Below the pieces are notes generated by a model that had not been told where the DNA came from, ran no database searches, and saw nothing but the letters and a program-made list of their open reading frames with translations. The position numbers were made by a program, and so were the translations under genes. From Bdellovibrionales bacterium RIFOXYC1_FULL_37_79 (lineage in GTDB: Bacteria; Bdellovibrionota; Bacteriovoracia; Bacteriovoracales; Bacteriovoracaceae): DNA of 64,000 bases. Every line of letters begins with the position of its first letter. Position 1 is the stretch's first letter. The DNA is taken from NCBI GenBank assembly GCA_001770015.1, contig MEQB01000042.1, forward strand, positions 1-64,000, in the 5' to 3' direction. Of the stretch, positions 26,785 to 36,229 are shown piece after piece.

Positions 26785-28164
26785 TTAGGCCAAGCCTACT
26801 TTAAATTTTCGATTTTTGATTTTTCCGTCGCGTAGTTTTTCAATTGCCATGGAAGTAAATTCCTTTTTTATGGCCACAAAACTTACAATGTTTAATATAG
26901 AAATTTCTCCAACATCTTTAGGATCCATTTGGGCAACGCCAACCAACGCACCTAAAATATCACCGGGGCGAAGTTTATCTTTTTTACCACCACTTATATA
27001 CATAGTTTTCATAGGGGGAACCAGGGTAAATGTATCATCAAGCACCAATTCATCTAGGTATTCAATTTTGCATGATCTGCCAGTAAATTTTTCAATATTT
27101 TCTATAACAAATCGACCCTTATCCACAAATAAGCTGAATGCAAGTCCAGTTTTGCCAGCACGGCCGGTACGACCAATCCGGTGGACATACATTTCTGGAT
27201 CGGTGGGTAAATCATAATTAATAACGGCTTCCAACTCTTGTATATCAAGCCCCCTGGCGGCAACATCTGTGGCCACTAAAACGGATAGACTTCGGTTTTT
27301 GAATTTAATCAAAATGCTGGTTCTTTCATTTTGATCCAGATCACCATTTATGGCGGCAGCACAGATCCCGTGCTTGTTTAAAAACTTGGCAACATTTTCA
27401 GTAAATTGTTTGGTTTTACAAAAAACGATAAGGCGTTCAGGTTTGAAAAAATTAATTATTTTTAATAAGGCAGCATCCTTTTCCTTGTGGGATTTCACTT
27501 CATAAAATACCTGCTCGATAATTTTGGACTTGTGTTCAGTATCGATTTTTACTTCTATGGCGTTGGTTTGAATGTTTTTACTGAGATCCAGGATTTTATC
27601 CGGAAACGTGGCAGAAAAAAGCATAGTCTGTCTTTTAGCCGGCAAAAGTGAAACAATTTCCAAAATATCACTTTGAAAACCCATGTCTAGCAAGCGGTCA
27701 GCCTCGTCTAGAATCAACGATTTAATGCTTTGTAATTTGATAAAATCTTTTTTTAGTAATTTTAAAATTCTCCCCGGAGTGCCGACAATTATGTGGGCCC
27801 CATATTGAAGGGATTTCTCCTGATGAAGTTCACCAGTACCACCACATAAAGTCAGGATTTTTACATCCTTTATTTTTCTTGCCAGTGTTCTAATTTCCTT
27901 GGCGACTTGTTCGGCAAGTTCCCGAGTCGGGCAAATAATCAGGGATTGGGTGATTAGACCAGTGGTATCTATTGAATTCAAGATACTCAAGCCAAAAACT
28001 GCCGTTTTGCCGCTTCCTGTTTTTGCTTGGGCAATAATATCGTCACCATCCAAAGCCAGCGGAAGGGCATTCGCTTGAATCGGAGTCATGATTTCAAACT
28101 TGAGTTCATCCAAGTTCCGTAAGAGTTCCTGCTTTAACTTCAGAACTTTAAATTTTTCATTCAT
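26785..28164 (-). CDS. dbpA: DEAD-box ATP-dependent RNA helicase DbpA
   Basis: A 459-residue protein with the full helicase core: Q-motif region MTPIQANALPLAL, Walker A AKTGSGKT, PTRELA, DEAD (LILDEADRLLDMG), SAT, and HRIGRTGRAG. The last 75 residues (from about 385, PGDILGALVGVAQMDPKDVG onward) match the DbpA RNA-binding domain that recognises hairpin 92 of 23S rRNA. DbpA assists late assembly of the large ribosomal subunit. Length matches the family. It sits alone between unrelated genes. Confidence 0.9.
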   Translation of the reverse strand: MNEKFKVLKLKQELLRNLDELKFEIMTPIQANALPLALDGDDIIAQAKTGSGKTAVFGLSILNSIDTTGLITQSLIICPTRELAEQVAKEIRTLARKIKDVKILTLCGGTGELHQEKSLQYGAHIIVGTPGRILKLLKKDFIKLQSIKSLILDEADRLLDMGFQSDILEIVSLLPAKRQTMLFSATFPDKILDLSKNIQTNAIEVKIDTEHKSKIIEQVFYEVKSHKEKDAALLKIINFFKPERLIVFCKTKQFTENVAKFLNKHGICAAAINGDLDQNERTSILIKFKNRSLSVLVATDVAARGLDIQELEAVINYDLPTDPEMYVHRIGRTGRAGKTGLAFSLFVDKGRFVIENIEKFTGRSCKIEYLDELVLDDTFTLVPPMKTMYISGGKKDKLRPGDILGALVGVAQMDPKDVGEISILNIVSFVAIKKEFTSMAIEKLRDGKIKNRKFKVGLA

Positions 28165-28227
28165 GCTACTTTCAGTGTTTTTATTTCGAAAAACTTTCTT
28201 TTACGTTGTTACAGTCATTACTGTAAC

Positions 28228-29703
28228 TTACTTGATCCAAATCGGCGAACTCATTATGTAATTTTCGTCAGCTTGCTTGGCGATTACATGGTAGTACTCA
28301 CCCGCTTGAGTTTCGAGCGACAAGGTTACCCGGTCGCTGGTTGGATTTATGGTTTCAAGAAGATCCCCGTTTTTATACAAATTAATTTCTGTGAATATTT
28401 CCAGGTCGGCATCCCTTACAATGATTTCGACATTTTTAAATCCTGGATGTAATCTTGAGCCCATTTGTGCTCCATCCATTTTAAAACTGAGAGAAGCATT
28501 TTTATCCTCAGTCGCAAAGGTTCTTCTTTCCTGATATGCATTGATTATTTCTTTTCTGGTCAGACCAAGGGCCCATACCCCGACTCGATACTCATTTTTT
28601 ATTCCCCATGATTGGTCGTGATTGTCTTGTCCACCAACGGCACCTATCATCCAGCCATTTAAGTTAGCGGTATTAAAGAAATTTTTATCACCATTATAAC
28701 CGGTATTGAAATAATATTTCCAAAGTCCGCTATCGCCATTGAACATTTCCATACCGGCCATATATTTTATAGCAGGAGGGTAAATTCTGAATTGATTAAA
28801 CTCCAATTTGTTTCCCCAGCTTGCAAACTTAACCCTACCCGGATGGTTATATCTGGCAAAGATATCTTTTTCTTGACGTCCCATCCATCTATATAAATTT
28901 CTGACCGTAGGCCAGGTAATGCAATTGATTAAACGTTTGGAATTGATGACATTAATGTGGCCAAAGATTGGCGAACTCCATTCAAAACCCCGGATCGCTA
29001 CAAACTTGCCGGGTTCGTAAAATTTGTCAGCGATTTTTTTGCTCTTTTTCCATTCATTGTTCCAAGGCCAGATGGCAATCCGCATATCATGATCCGTGAC
29101 TGCGAGGAAATCAAGTTTGGCCTGGTCTCTGGCCATGGTGTAAGCATCTTCAGGAAGGCCTTCTCCATCAGAATAACTGGTGTGTGCATGCATGTAACCA
29201 TAATAAAGATTGTAGTTGCCGGTATGAGCAGCATAATCCAGTTGATATTTTTTAATAGTCTCTTCACTGTATTGTTTTTCTGCATTATCTAGATACTGGT
29301 CAACTGCCAAGTAGGGAATGAAACCGCTCTTTTGACAAGAGTCTAGAGTTTCTATCAAATGACTTTCCTTCCTTAAAATTGAGTCAGTCAGTTGATCAGT
29401 GTCATATTTTTTGGCAAGCAACGCCGAGATTAAATCCGATCTTTTAATGGTTATCAAATTAGACTGATCATTGGACTCATCTAACAGCGACAAGGCGTTG
29501 GTCAGCTCTTCGTCTGTGGGATTTTGCTCGAAAATATTCTGATAAGTGGCAATGATAAAATCTGTATTGGAATTATTGCATATCCGCTTGTCAGGATGAT
29601 CAACAGTTTCAATAAATTTTTTGAAAATTTTGCGGATAGAGGTTGAGGCGTAGAGCGGTGCCTGTAACAGACAGATAGTAATTAAAAGGGTTTTAATAAA
29701 CAT
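28228..29703 (-). CDS. Secreted PHP-domain metal-dependent hydrolase
   Basis: A 491-residue exported protein (signal peptide to about residue 19, APLYAS). A PHP metallo-phosphoesterase-like domain begins near residue 165 with YGYMHAHTSYSDGE (HxH plus D) and continues with DFLAVTDHDMRI, RGFEWSS, RYNHPG and GGQDNHDQS, all metal-ligand motifs of the CehA/McbA-like and DUF3604-like enzymes. A C-terminal beta domain (FKNVEIIVRDADLEIFTEINLY) follows. It would hydrolyse a phosphoester or ester in the periplasm or outside; the substrate is unknown. Confidence 0.8.
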   Translation of the reverse strand: MFIKTLLITICLLQAPLYASTSIRKIFKKFIETVDHPDKRICNNSNTDFIIATYQNIFEQNPTDEELTNALSLLDESNDQSNLITIKRSDLISALLAKKYDTDQLTDSILRKESHLIETLDSCQKSGFIPYLAVDQYLDNAEKQYSEETIKKYQLDYAAHTGNYNLYYGYMHAHTSYSDGEGLPEDAYTMARDQAKLDFLAVTDHDMRIAIWPWNNEWKKSKKIADKFYEPGKFVAIRGFEWSSPIFGHINVINSKRLINCITWPTVRNLYRWMGRQEKDIFARYNHPGRVKFASWGNKLEFNQFRIYPPAIKYMAGMEMFNGDSGLWKYYFNTGYNGDKNFFNTANLNGWMIGAVGGQDNHDQSWGIKNEYRVGVWALGLTRKEIINAYQERRTFATEDKNASLSFKMDGAQMGSRLHPGFKNVEIIVRDADLEIFTEINLYKNGDLLETINPTSDRVTLSLETQAGEYYHVIAKQADENYIMSSPIWIK

Positions 29704-29923
29704 AAAAAATCCTCCTGATTTAAGTTAACTATATATTAAATGATATTACGAAACTCGCAATTGATTTAAGTTTGTCTAATTTACCTGAGGGTTTGTGGTG
29801 AGCGTGTATCAGATGATTTTAGTCTGGAGATTTTTTAACACTCATATAAAATAACCGATCTTTTCATTTTAATAGTTGATGCAAAATCATAGACGTCGCT
29901 GAAACTTATGCTACAATTTATTT

Positions 29924-30148
29924 ATGCTTGAAATTATTCTTTTTATTTTTAGATATATTCCTTTTTGGACAATTCCCATTATGATTATTGCTTTGGAATT
30001 TACTTATATTTACTGGCTTAAAAGTTATGCCCGGGTATCTTATTTTTTTGGTTCAATCTCCTTTATTTGTTTATTATTTATAATTTATTATTTTCTTGCT
30101 GGATCTCCTGACCGCTCGTCAAGTATTATTGCTAACCTATTGACATAA
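29924..30148 (+). CDS. Small two-span membrane protein
   Basis: A 74-residue protein, almost wholly hydrophobic with two probable helices (residues about 3-28 and 38-58) and a polar serine-rich tail. No family was recognised. A Rho-independent terminator follows the stop by about 30 bases, so it is a separate transcript upstream of the flagellar regulators. Confidence 0.55.
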   Translation: MLEIILFIFRYIPFWTIPIMIIALEFTYIYWLKSYARVSYFFGSISFICLLFIIYYFLAGSPDRSSSIIANLLT

Positions 30149-30178
30149 AAGAACTTTTTGCGATGCAGGAAAAAATAT

Positions 30179-30216
30179 CCCCAGGTGTCTATAAATTGAC
30201 ACCAACTGGGTTTTTC
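30179..30216 (+). terminator. Rho-independent terminator after the small membrane protein gene
   Basis: CCCAG and GTGTC pair with GACAC and CTGGG (three-base bulge on the right arm), followed by TTTTT. It isolates the flagellar regulator from upstream transcription. Confidence 0.75.
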
Positions 30217-30283
30217 GTTAGCATTTTAATAATAGGAATTGGACTTAAAAAGTCTGATATCTAAATTAAGTGGGGACAAATAA

Positions 30284-31837
30284 GTGAGTGATTTTGATTT
30301 TTTACATAATTCTTTTAATCAAAAATTTGAACTTAATAAAAACGGAAATGAATTATCTCCCTTGGAAGTAGTTTTAGTGGAAGATGATCAGATTCTGGGC
30401 AAGGCTATTAAAAAATTTCTTGAAAAAAAATTAGGAGTTAATGTCCATTATTTTTTAAATCCAAAGGACTGCTTAAAAGAAATCAATTTTAAAGTCATGG
30501 ATGATCATAATTTTCAAAAAAGATTCTGCTTGATTACAGATATTACCTTTGATGAGGGTGGTATTGATGGGCTGATGTTAATTGATCTATTAAGAGAGAA
30601 AGATTGTATTTTTGAATCTATCGCCATGACTGGTTTTTCCAGCGTGGAAACCGCAGTCATGGCCAGTAAAAAAAATGTTTTTAAATATTTAACCAAGCCA
30701 TTTGAACTGGATGTCCTTTGCAGTTTGGTAGTCAAGATTTTCACCTCTAGATTTAATGTAAACGAAGAGCAGTTCCCTTCGGTTACCAACGACCAAGATT
30801 CCCCTTTGAAAGGAAGCTCTTATATTTTTCTTGATAAGTTTAAGATTGAATCACCCAAAAAAGAGGATATGTTTTGTGGCATGATTGGAAGATCTTTAAA
30901 AATGAAGGAAATTTTCGGGAAAATTATAAAAGTAGCCTCCTCCAATTCAACGATATTGATTGCCGGTGATTCAGGAACAGGAAAGGAATTAGTGGCCAAT
31001 GCCATTCATATGCATTCGGATCGGGCAAATTTTAATATGGTTTCTGTTAATTGCGGAGCCATTCCGAGCGAACTTCTGGAGAGCGAATTGTTTGGACACG
31101 TTAAGGGGGCTTTTACCGGAGCGATTTCAGATCGTAAAGGGCGCTTTGAACTGGCCAATAGGGGAACTATTTTTTTAGATGAGATAGGTGATATGCCTCT
31201 GCTTTTGCAGGTCAAAATTTTACGGGTATTGCAAACCAAGAGCTTTGAAGCTGTGGGGGGAAATAAGCAAATCAAAACCGACACCCGGATTATTACAGCT
31301 ACCCATCGGAATCTGGAAAAATCAGTGGCAGAAGGGAATTTTAGAGAGGATTTATTTTATCGACTTAATGTCATTCCGATCAAAATTCCACCTTTGCGAG
31401 ATCGTAAAGAGGATATTCCGCTGCTTATTTCTTATTTTTTATCCAAATTTGTAAGTGCGGATGGCAGAAATAGTATTGAGTTTAACGATCAGGCTTTGGA
31501 GCTTTTGCTTTCCTACTCCTGGCCTGGAAACGTTAGGGAGTTGGAAAATCTCATAGAAAGACTGGTTATCCTTAGAGGTGGAAGTGTTATTCGAGCGGAA
31601 GATTTACCTGCTAAAATTTTTGAAACAGCTCCTTTTTATAATCAAGTGCAAAGTACCATTAACTTGCCAGAAGAGGGGCTCGATCTTAGAAAAACCCTCT
31701 CTGACTTGGAGGATACTTTGATTATCCAGGCCTTAAGCCGGACGGGGGGTAATAAAAACCAGGCTTCCAAATTACTTCAACTCAATAGGACCACTCTTAT
31801 TGAAAAAATGAAAAAGAAAAACCTGCTCTTTGTTTAA
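30284..31837 (+). CDS. NtrC-family sigma-54-dependent response regulator
   Basis: A 517-residue protein from GTG. Domains: receiver (residues 28-155; acidic pocket E33 D34 D35, phospho-acceptor Asp86 in ITDITFDE, T116, K138), AAA+ activator (about 195-430; Walker A GDSGTGKE 228-235, GAFTGA 275-280, Walker B IFLDE 296-300), and a Fis-type helix-turn-helix at the end (NKNQASKLLQLNRTTLIEK). It should activate RNA polymerase with sigma-54. The receiver holds a ten-residue insertion (NFKVMDDHNFQKR region) before the Asp strand. Its place at the head of the flagellar cluster suggests a FlrC/FlgR-like role; the cognate kinase is not in the window. Confidence 0.9.
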   Translation: MSDFDFLHNSFNQKFELNKNGNELSPLEVVLVEDDQILGKAIKKFLEKKLGVNVHYFLNPKDCLKEINFKVMDDHNFQKRFCLITDITFDEGGIDGLMLIDLLREKDCIFESIAMTGFSSVETAVMASKKNVFKYLTKPFELDVLCSLVVKIFTSRFNVNEEQFPSVTNDQDSPLKGSSYIFLDKFKIESPKKEDMFCGMIGRSLKMKEIFGKIIKVASSNSTILIAGDSGTGKELVANAIHMHSDRANFNMVSVNCGAIPSELLESELFGHVKGAFTGAISDRKGRFELANRGTIFLDEIGDMPLLLQVKILRVLQTKSFEAVGGNKQIKTDTRIITATHRNLEKSVAEGNFREDLFYRLNVIPIKIPPLRDRKEDIPLLISYFLSKFVSADGRNSIEFNDQALELLLSYSWPGNVRELENLIERLVILRGGSVIRAEDLPAKIFETAPFYNQVQSTINLPEEGLDLRKTLSDLEDTLIIQALSRTGGNKNQASKLLQLNRTTLIEKMKKKNLLFV

Positions 31838-31937
31838 TCACTGGGGGAAAATAATCAGGGCCATTTTGGGACTGGCGGTAAGTGTCTTTTTTGGTCAGAT
31901 ATTTGGTACTTCCGATAATCTATTGAAAATTAATTGA
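31830..31937 (+). CDS. Possible 35-codon ORF overlapping the regulator's end
   Basis: A TTG inside the last codons of the NtrC-type gene opens a frame encoding a basic N-terminus and one hydrophobic stretch (IIRAILGLAVSVFFGQIFG), ending TGA. It looks like a signal peptide or tiny membrane protein. There is no clear ribosome-binding site, so it may be a relic. Confidence 0.25.
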   Translation: MFNHWGKIIRAILGLAVSVFFGQIFGTSDNLLKIN

Positions 31938-31960
31938 GAATTTTTGGATGTCAAAATGTT

Positions 31961-31998
31961 AAAGGGAAAATTCGTCCCATGAGAAAAATTTTCCTTTT
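31961..31998 (+). terminator. Hairpin before the TPR protein gene
   Basis: AAAGGGAAAATT pairs with AATTTTCCTTTT (one bulged G) across a 14-base loop, and the right arm supplies the T run. It may terminate the regulator transcript or act in the leader of the downstream flagellar transcript. Confidence 0.45.
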
Positions 31999-32083
31999 AA
32001 AAAATTTGAAATAGTGTAAAATGGAATCATGTCGAAGGTCCAGGAAGGTCCGTTTGACGTCACTACTAGAAACAGGATGTTTC

Positions 32084-34807
32084 GTGAAGCAAATTAAAGG
32101 AATGAACAATTTTTTGACAATTTATTTTTTGGCGTTGTTCATTTTTGCCGATTGGTCTTTTGCACTTGATACTATCGCTACCATCGAAAATCATTCGACA
32201 CATTTAAGACTAAATTTACATGTTCCTAGAGACCAAGTTGAGATTGAAAATCTGGCTGACGGGATTTATATAAAAACGCTCAATGTTGAACTTTACGAAA
32301 ATATAAAAAAAACTATCGGTCAAATAACTTTTGATAATAAATATGTTTCCAATGTTGTTTATAATGATACTAAAGATCGCAAAGACAGTGTTTCATCCAT
32401 TAAGTTCCAATTGGCCAACAAAGCTATAGAGCTTTTTAGCTTTTATCAGGATAAGGAAGCTAAATATATCCTTGATTTTTGGAAAAATATCGAGGAAGCA
32501 GATTTAAAACCGGCCTTGACAAAAAAAATTGAAACACCTCCCGCAAATATTCCTGTTATCAATGAAAAACCAATTGCTTCGGAAGTGGCTAAAATCACAC
32601 CGTCTCCTGAAAAAAAACCGGTTGTAGGTAAGCTTGCTACCGAGGAACCATCAAAGCTTTCGCTGTTTAATTTTGAAAAAGATTATCGTGACTTCCGATA
32701 TGGAGCTCCCTTTATCTGGGATTATTCGCCGTTGCTGCCCACTCTTCCTGAAAATATCAATGTTGAACTTAAAACGGCTGAATATTTTTACCCAATAAAA
32801 GACCGTGATTTTGAAAAAAGCCCTCTGGAAACCCACTTGCAATTAAATATCAATCTATACCGGCAAAGAAAGTGGGGACTTATGAATAAGTCTATTGAAT
32901 TGTTCAATAAGAAATACCCTGCGGTGGCAAACCAGTATGTTGATTTACACGAATACATGAAAGCCAATGCGCTCCTGATGAGCAATATTCAAAGCAAGGA
33001 TCCCAGCCTGGAAAAAATGGCAATTAATATGTATAAAACTGTCTCCGAGCGTACTGATATTTATCCGTTTAAAAAGGCCTTGTATCAGTTTTTAATTTCT
33101 TACCATACCCACAAGGATGAAGCGGTGATGGGGTTACAAGTGGCCAAAAAATATTACGTATTGACGCTGGAGAATTTTGACCGGGAAGATTCCATTGTAG
33201 CTGCTGAATCAATATTATATTTCCTGTCAAAATTGAACCAGATTGATACACTTAAGAGTTTTATTGAAGAAAAAACAACCTTGAAAATATTACCGGCCCA
33301 AATTATGCTGGCCTATAAATTATATACAACCCTAAAATTGGGTGATTATAAGGAAGTTATCAAGGTTTATGAAAAAGAGCAAAAGTCCTTGGTGAAACCG
33401 GTGCATCCCGTGATCATATATAATGTGGCAGAGTCTTACTTTCGAAATGCAGATTATGACAAGGCCATATCAATGTATGATGATTTTCTTTCGATATATT
33501 CCCATTATCATGTAAGCGGACATGCGCGGCTTAGAATAGCTGTTTGCTACGAAATGTTGGAAAAAAATATTAATGAAACGGCGGAACTTTATAAAAACGC
33601 CATTAATCGAGCCTCGGATATTGAAATTCTGTATGAAGCCAAAATAAGATATGTGGCACTTAGAAGTGTTCGAAAGAAAATTTTAGATGCCGACGATAAA
33701 GAAGTGCGGGTCTTTTTGGAAAAAAGCGAAAATGACCGATATGAGTATTCACATAATTTGAATAAGTTGTTATGGCTGGTGCGCCTCAGGACTTTCATAG
33801 TGGATGGCAAGTTTCAGGAAGCGCTTTCATATTTAAATGCAATTCCAATCACTTCCATGTCCCTAGGTGAGCTTAGGATGTTTGAAGGTGATGGTGCGGA
33901 AATAGTATATGGCATACTTTTTGAACTATATAGGGAGTCGGAATACTCCAAGATTGTAAAAGTCTGGGAGATTTATAAGGATAAATATATTTCCAAGGTA
34001 GCCATGGATCCATTTTTAAATTTCATAGTTGGCAGTTCATATATCAGGCTTGGTTTGTTTAAAGGTTTTGATCGACTTTATATGTCGTTTGAAAAAATAA
34101 AAAATTCTCCGGAAAAAACATTTCCGATATGGAATGATCGTATCCATACGATTGACTCGAAGTTGATGCTGCTGGAATTGAAAGTGATAAGTAATTTTGA
34201 GTTGCAAAACTATACCGAAGTAAAAAAATATTTGGTGGAATATGAGCGAGTTGCCCCGGAGACGGTCAAATTGAATTATTACAAGGGAATGATGTATTTT
34301 AAATTGAAGGATTACAAACTAGCGGCTAAAAATCTGGAAGAATATTTGTCAAACAAAGGTGAAAGCAACGTCTATGATGCCTCAGAAGTTGCCCAAATGC
34401 TTAGGGCTTACGCAGATTCATTGTATGAGCTTAATATGCTCGAAAAATTTCAAAAAGTTGCACAAGCTATACTGACTGATACCAATCATTATGCCTCCCG
34501 TAATATGTTTATGTTGGAACTAAGAGAAAGAATATCCTACTTGATGGTGGAGATGTTAAATGCTGACGGTAAAAAAGTAGATGAATTGAAGGATAGTATC
34601 GAGCAATTTAAGAAAAATTTTAAAGAGTCAGTTTATCTTTCGAGAATTAATTATCTTCATGCCATGAGCCTGATAAAAACAAACAAGGAGTCCGAGGCTA
34701 AAAAATTGTTAGAAGAGTTGATTAAGGATGAAAAGGTTTCGGATTATATAAAGGAGTTAGCAAAATCAGAATTATCATTAATAAAAATCAAAAGTAGAAC
34801 TTTATAA
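32084..34807 (+). CDS. Large exported TPR protein at the head of the flagellar operon
   Basis: A 907-residue protein from GTG 32084, chosen for AGGA seven bases upstream and the resulting signal peptide (about 30 residues, ending SFA). After an N-terminal beta-rich domain of about 120 residues (THLRLNLHVPRDQVEIENL, VSSIKFQLANKAIEL, KYILDFW, similar in pattern to AMIN-like domains) and a Pro/Lys-rich linker, the rest is helical repeat, with recognisable TPR units such as YNVAESYFRNADYDKAISMYDDFLS and NYYKGMMYFKLKDYKLAAKNLEEYL. The earlier in-frame ATG at 32021 adds arginine-rich non-signal sequence. It is 40 bases upstream of the next regulator and probably belongs to the flagellar operon; a periplasmic motor scaffold is a plausible role. 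Confidence 0.8.
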   Translation: MKQIKGMNNFLTIYFLALFIFADWSFALDTIATIENHSTHLRLNLHVPRDQVEIENLADGIYIKTLNVELYENIKKTIGQITFDNKYVSNVVYNDTKDRKDSVSSIKFQLANKAIELFSFYQDKEAKYILDFWKNIEEADLKPALTKKIETPPANIPVINEKPIASEVAKITPSPEKKPVVGKLATEEPSKLSLFNFEKDYRDFRYGAPFIWDYSPLLPTLPENINVELKTAEYFYPIKDRDFEKSPLETHLQLNINLYRQRKWGLMNKSIELFNKKYPAVANQYVDLHEYMKANALLMSNIQSKDPSLEKMAINMYKTVSERTDIYPFKKALYQFLISYHTHKDEAVMGLQVAKKYYVLTLENFDREDSIVAAESILYFLSKLNQIDTLKSFIEEKTTLKILPAQIMLAYKLYTTLKLGDYKEVIKVYEKEQKSLVKPVHPVIIYNVAESYFRNADYDKAISMYDDFLSIYSHYHVSGHARLRIAVCYEMLEKNINETAELYKNAINRASDIEILYEAKIRYVALRSVRKKILDADDKEVRVFLEKSENDRYEYSHNLNKLLWLVRLRTFIVDGKFQEALSYLNAIPITSMSLGELRMFEGDGAEIVYGILFELYRESEYSKIVKVWEIYKDKYISKVAMDPFLNFIVGSSYIRLGLFKGFDRLYMSFEKIKNSPEKTFPIWNDRIHTIDSKLMLLELKVISNFELQNYTEVKKYLVEYERVAPETVKLNYYKGMMYFKLKDYKLAAKNLEEYLSNKGESNVYDASEVAQMLRAYADSLYELNMLEKFQKVAQAILTDTNHYASRNMFMLELRERISYLMVEMLNADGKKVDELKDSIEQFKKNFKESVYLSRINYLHAMSLIKTNKESEAKKLLEELIKDEKVSDYIKELAKSELSLIKIKSRTL

Positions 34808-34848
34808 ATAATTTCTCCAGGATGGGGAAGAAATGGACAGGAGGTCTA

Positions 34849-35787
34849 ATGAACAATATAAACGTCGAATTATTTGGGAATGATCCAAAAATTCAAAAAG
34901 CAATTTCAGTTGCCAGAAATGTTTCAGTTACCAAAGCATCAGTTTTGATAACCGGAGAAATTGGGGTCGGGAAAAAAAGCCTTGCTCGATTTATTCATAA
35001 CAATTCTAATCGGGCAGATCAGGAGTTTCTAATTGTTGATTGTTCAGTGGACACTAAAGAGGTGGAAAACAAGATACTGGGCTATCGAGATGCTGAGTCT
35101 GGTAGATTTGTAAAAGGTATTCTGGAAGCTGCCAATAAAGGGACAGTGGTTTTTGCCAACATAGATTCGCTAGATGAGGATTTTCAAAAGCGTCTGCATA
35201 AAATATTCAATCAGTTGAATGATTATGATATTGATGTAAGAATTCTCGCTACCACCACAAAAAACTTGTCTAAATTAGTTGGTTCGGGAAGATTTTACAG
35301 GGGACTTTATACCTACGTTTCATCCAATCTGATCACCTTGACACCAATCAGGGAACGTCCGGAAGATTTACAAATGTATGTGAATTATTTTATTAAGGAA
35401 TATTCTCTTAAATTTGCTAAAGAAGTGAATATTGGGGTGGATGCCTTAGATAGAATTAATACTCATTATTGGACACATAATCTTTATGAACTTAAAACGG
35501 TGTTAGAAAAATCGGTAGAAGGTGCACAAAGCAGTATCCTAAGCGATAAAGAACTGGCGATTGGGGAAAAGAAAGCGGTTAGTATAATATCGGAAGATGA
35601 TAATGAGGGAATTTTACTCATGTCGCTTAAAGATGCTGAAAAACTGCTAATCAAAAAGGCGCTTATTCATACCAGCGAAAATAGAACCCAGGCTGCCAAG
35701 ATTTTGGGCGTATCCATTAGGACGCTTCGAAACAAAATTAATGAATATAGGACAGCAGGCAGTTCATATTTTGTTAATTTGAGATAA
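34849..35787 (+). CDS. NtrC-like AAA+ regulator lacking GAFTGA and Walker B acidic residues
   Basis: A 312-residue protein from ATG 34849, which has a strong AGGAGGT site; the ATG at 34822 upstream has none. There is no receiver domain. Walker A GEIGVGKK (36-43) is kept, but the GAFTGA position reads ILGYRDAESGRF (77-87) and Walker B reads VVFANID (100-106), so the catalytic Asp-Glu is Ala-Asn. The C-terminal Fis-type helix-turn-helix (NRTQAAKILGVSIRTLRNKI) is intact. It can therefore bind DNA and perhaps ATP but should not remodel sigma-54 holoenzyme. Twenty-one bases separate it from flgB. Confidence 0.85.
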   Translation: MNNINVELFGNDPKIQKAISVARNVSVTKASVLITGEIGVGKKSLARFIHNNSNRADQEFLIVDCSVDTKEVENKILGYRDAESGRFVKGILEAANKGTVVFANIDSLDEDFQKRLHKIFNQLNDYDIDVRILATTTKNLSKLVGSGRFYRGLYTYVSSNLITLTPIRERPEDLQMYVNYFIKEYSLKFAKEVNIGVDALDRINTHYWTHNLYELKTVLEKSVEGAQSSILSDKELAIGEKKAVSIISEDDNEGILLMSLKDAEKLLIKKALIHTSENRTQAAKILGVSIRTLRNKINEYRTAGSSYFVNLR

Positions 35788-35808
35788 GCAGGTTTTAAAG
35801 GAGGCGGC

Positions 35809-36216
35809 GTGGACATAAATGATAAAACGATAGATGCGCTCCGAGCATCACTTAACTTCAGGCAGATGAGGCAAAAAATTATTGCATCTAATGTTGCCAA
35901 TGCAGAAACGCCCTCGTATAAGGCCAAAAAAGTGGATTTTGAACAGGCTTTGCAACGTGCTCTCAATTTGGACGAAAAGCAGACTTTGAATGTTGAGGAT
36001 GGAAGGCATTATGATGTTGGGGGAGGGGGCTTTGATAATTTGACTCCTGAAATTTATGAAGCCTCCGACGGGGTAGTTAAAGAAAATGGCAATACTGTGG
36101 ATAAAGAAGCGGAGATGGCGGAGATGCTGGATAACAACATTCTCTACAATGCCTCAGTCCAGTTGCTTAACAAAAAACTTGGGTTGCTTAAGTATGCTAT
36201 TGCAGCAGATAAATAA
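35809..36216 (+). CDS. flgB: Flagellar proximal rod protein FlgB
   Basis: A 135-residue rod subunit from GTG with AAAGGAGG upstream. The N-terminal motif IIASNVANAETPSYKAKKVDFEQAL and the C-terminal heptad helix (AEMLDNNILYNASVQLLNKKL) are diagnostic of the rod/hook family, and its size and place before flgC identify FlgB. It builds the proximal rod in the periplasm after export by the flagellar type III system. First structural gene of the operon flgB to flgE. Confidence 0.95.
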   Translation: MDINDKTIDALRASLNFRQMRQKIIASNVANAETPSYKAKKVDFEQALQRALNLDEKQTLNVEDGRHYDVGGGGFDNLTPEIYEASDGVVKENGNTVDKEAEMAEMLDNNILYNASVQLLNKKLGLLKYAIAADK

Positions 36217-36229
36217 TCTGGAGGAATGA

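Noticed and set aside
31870-31890. Sigma-54 promoter ahead of the TPR gene
   Set aside because: TGGCGG is present but the -12 TTGC element is missing at the correct spacing.
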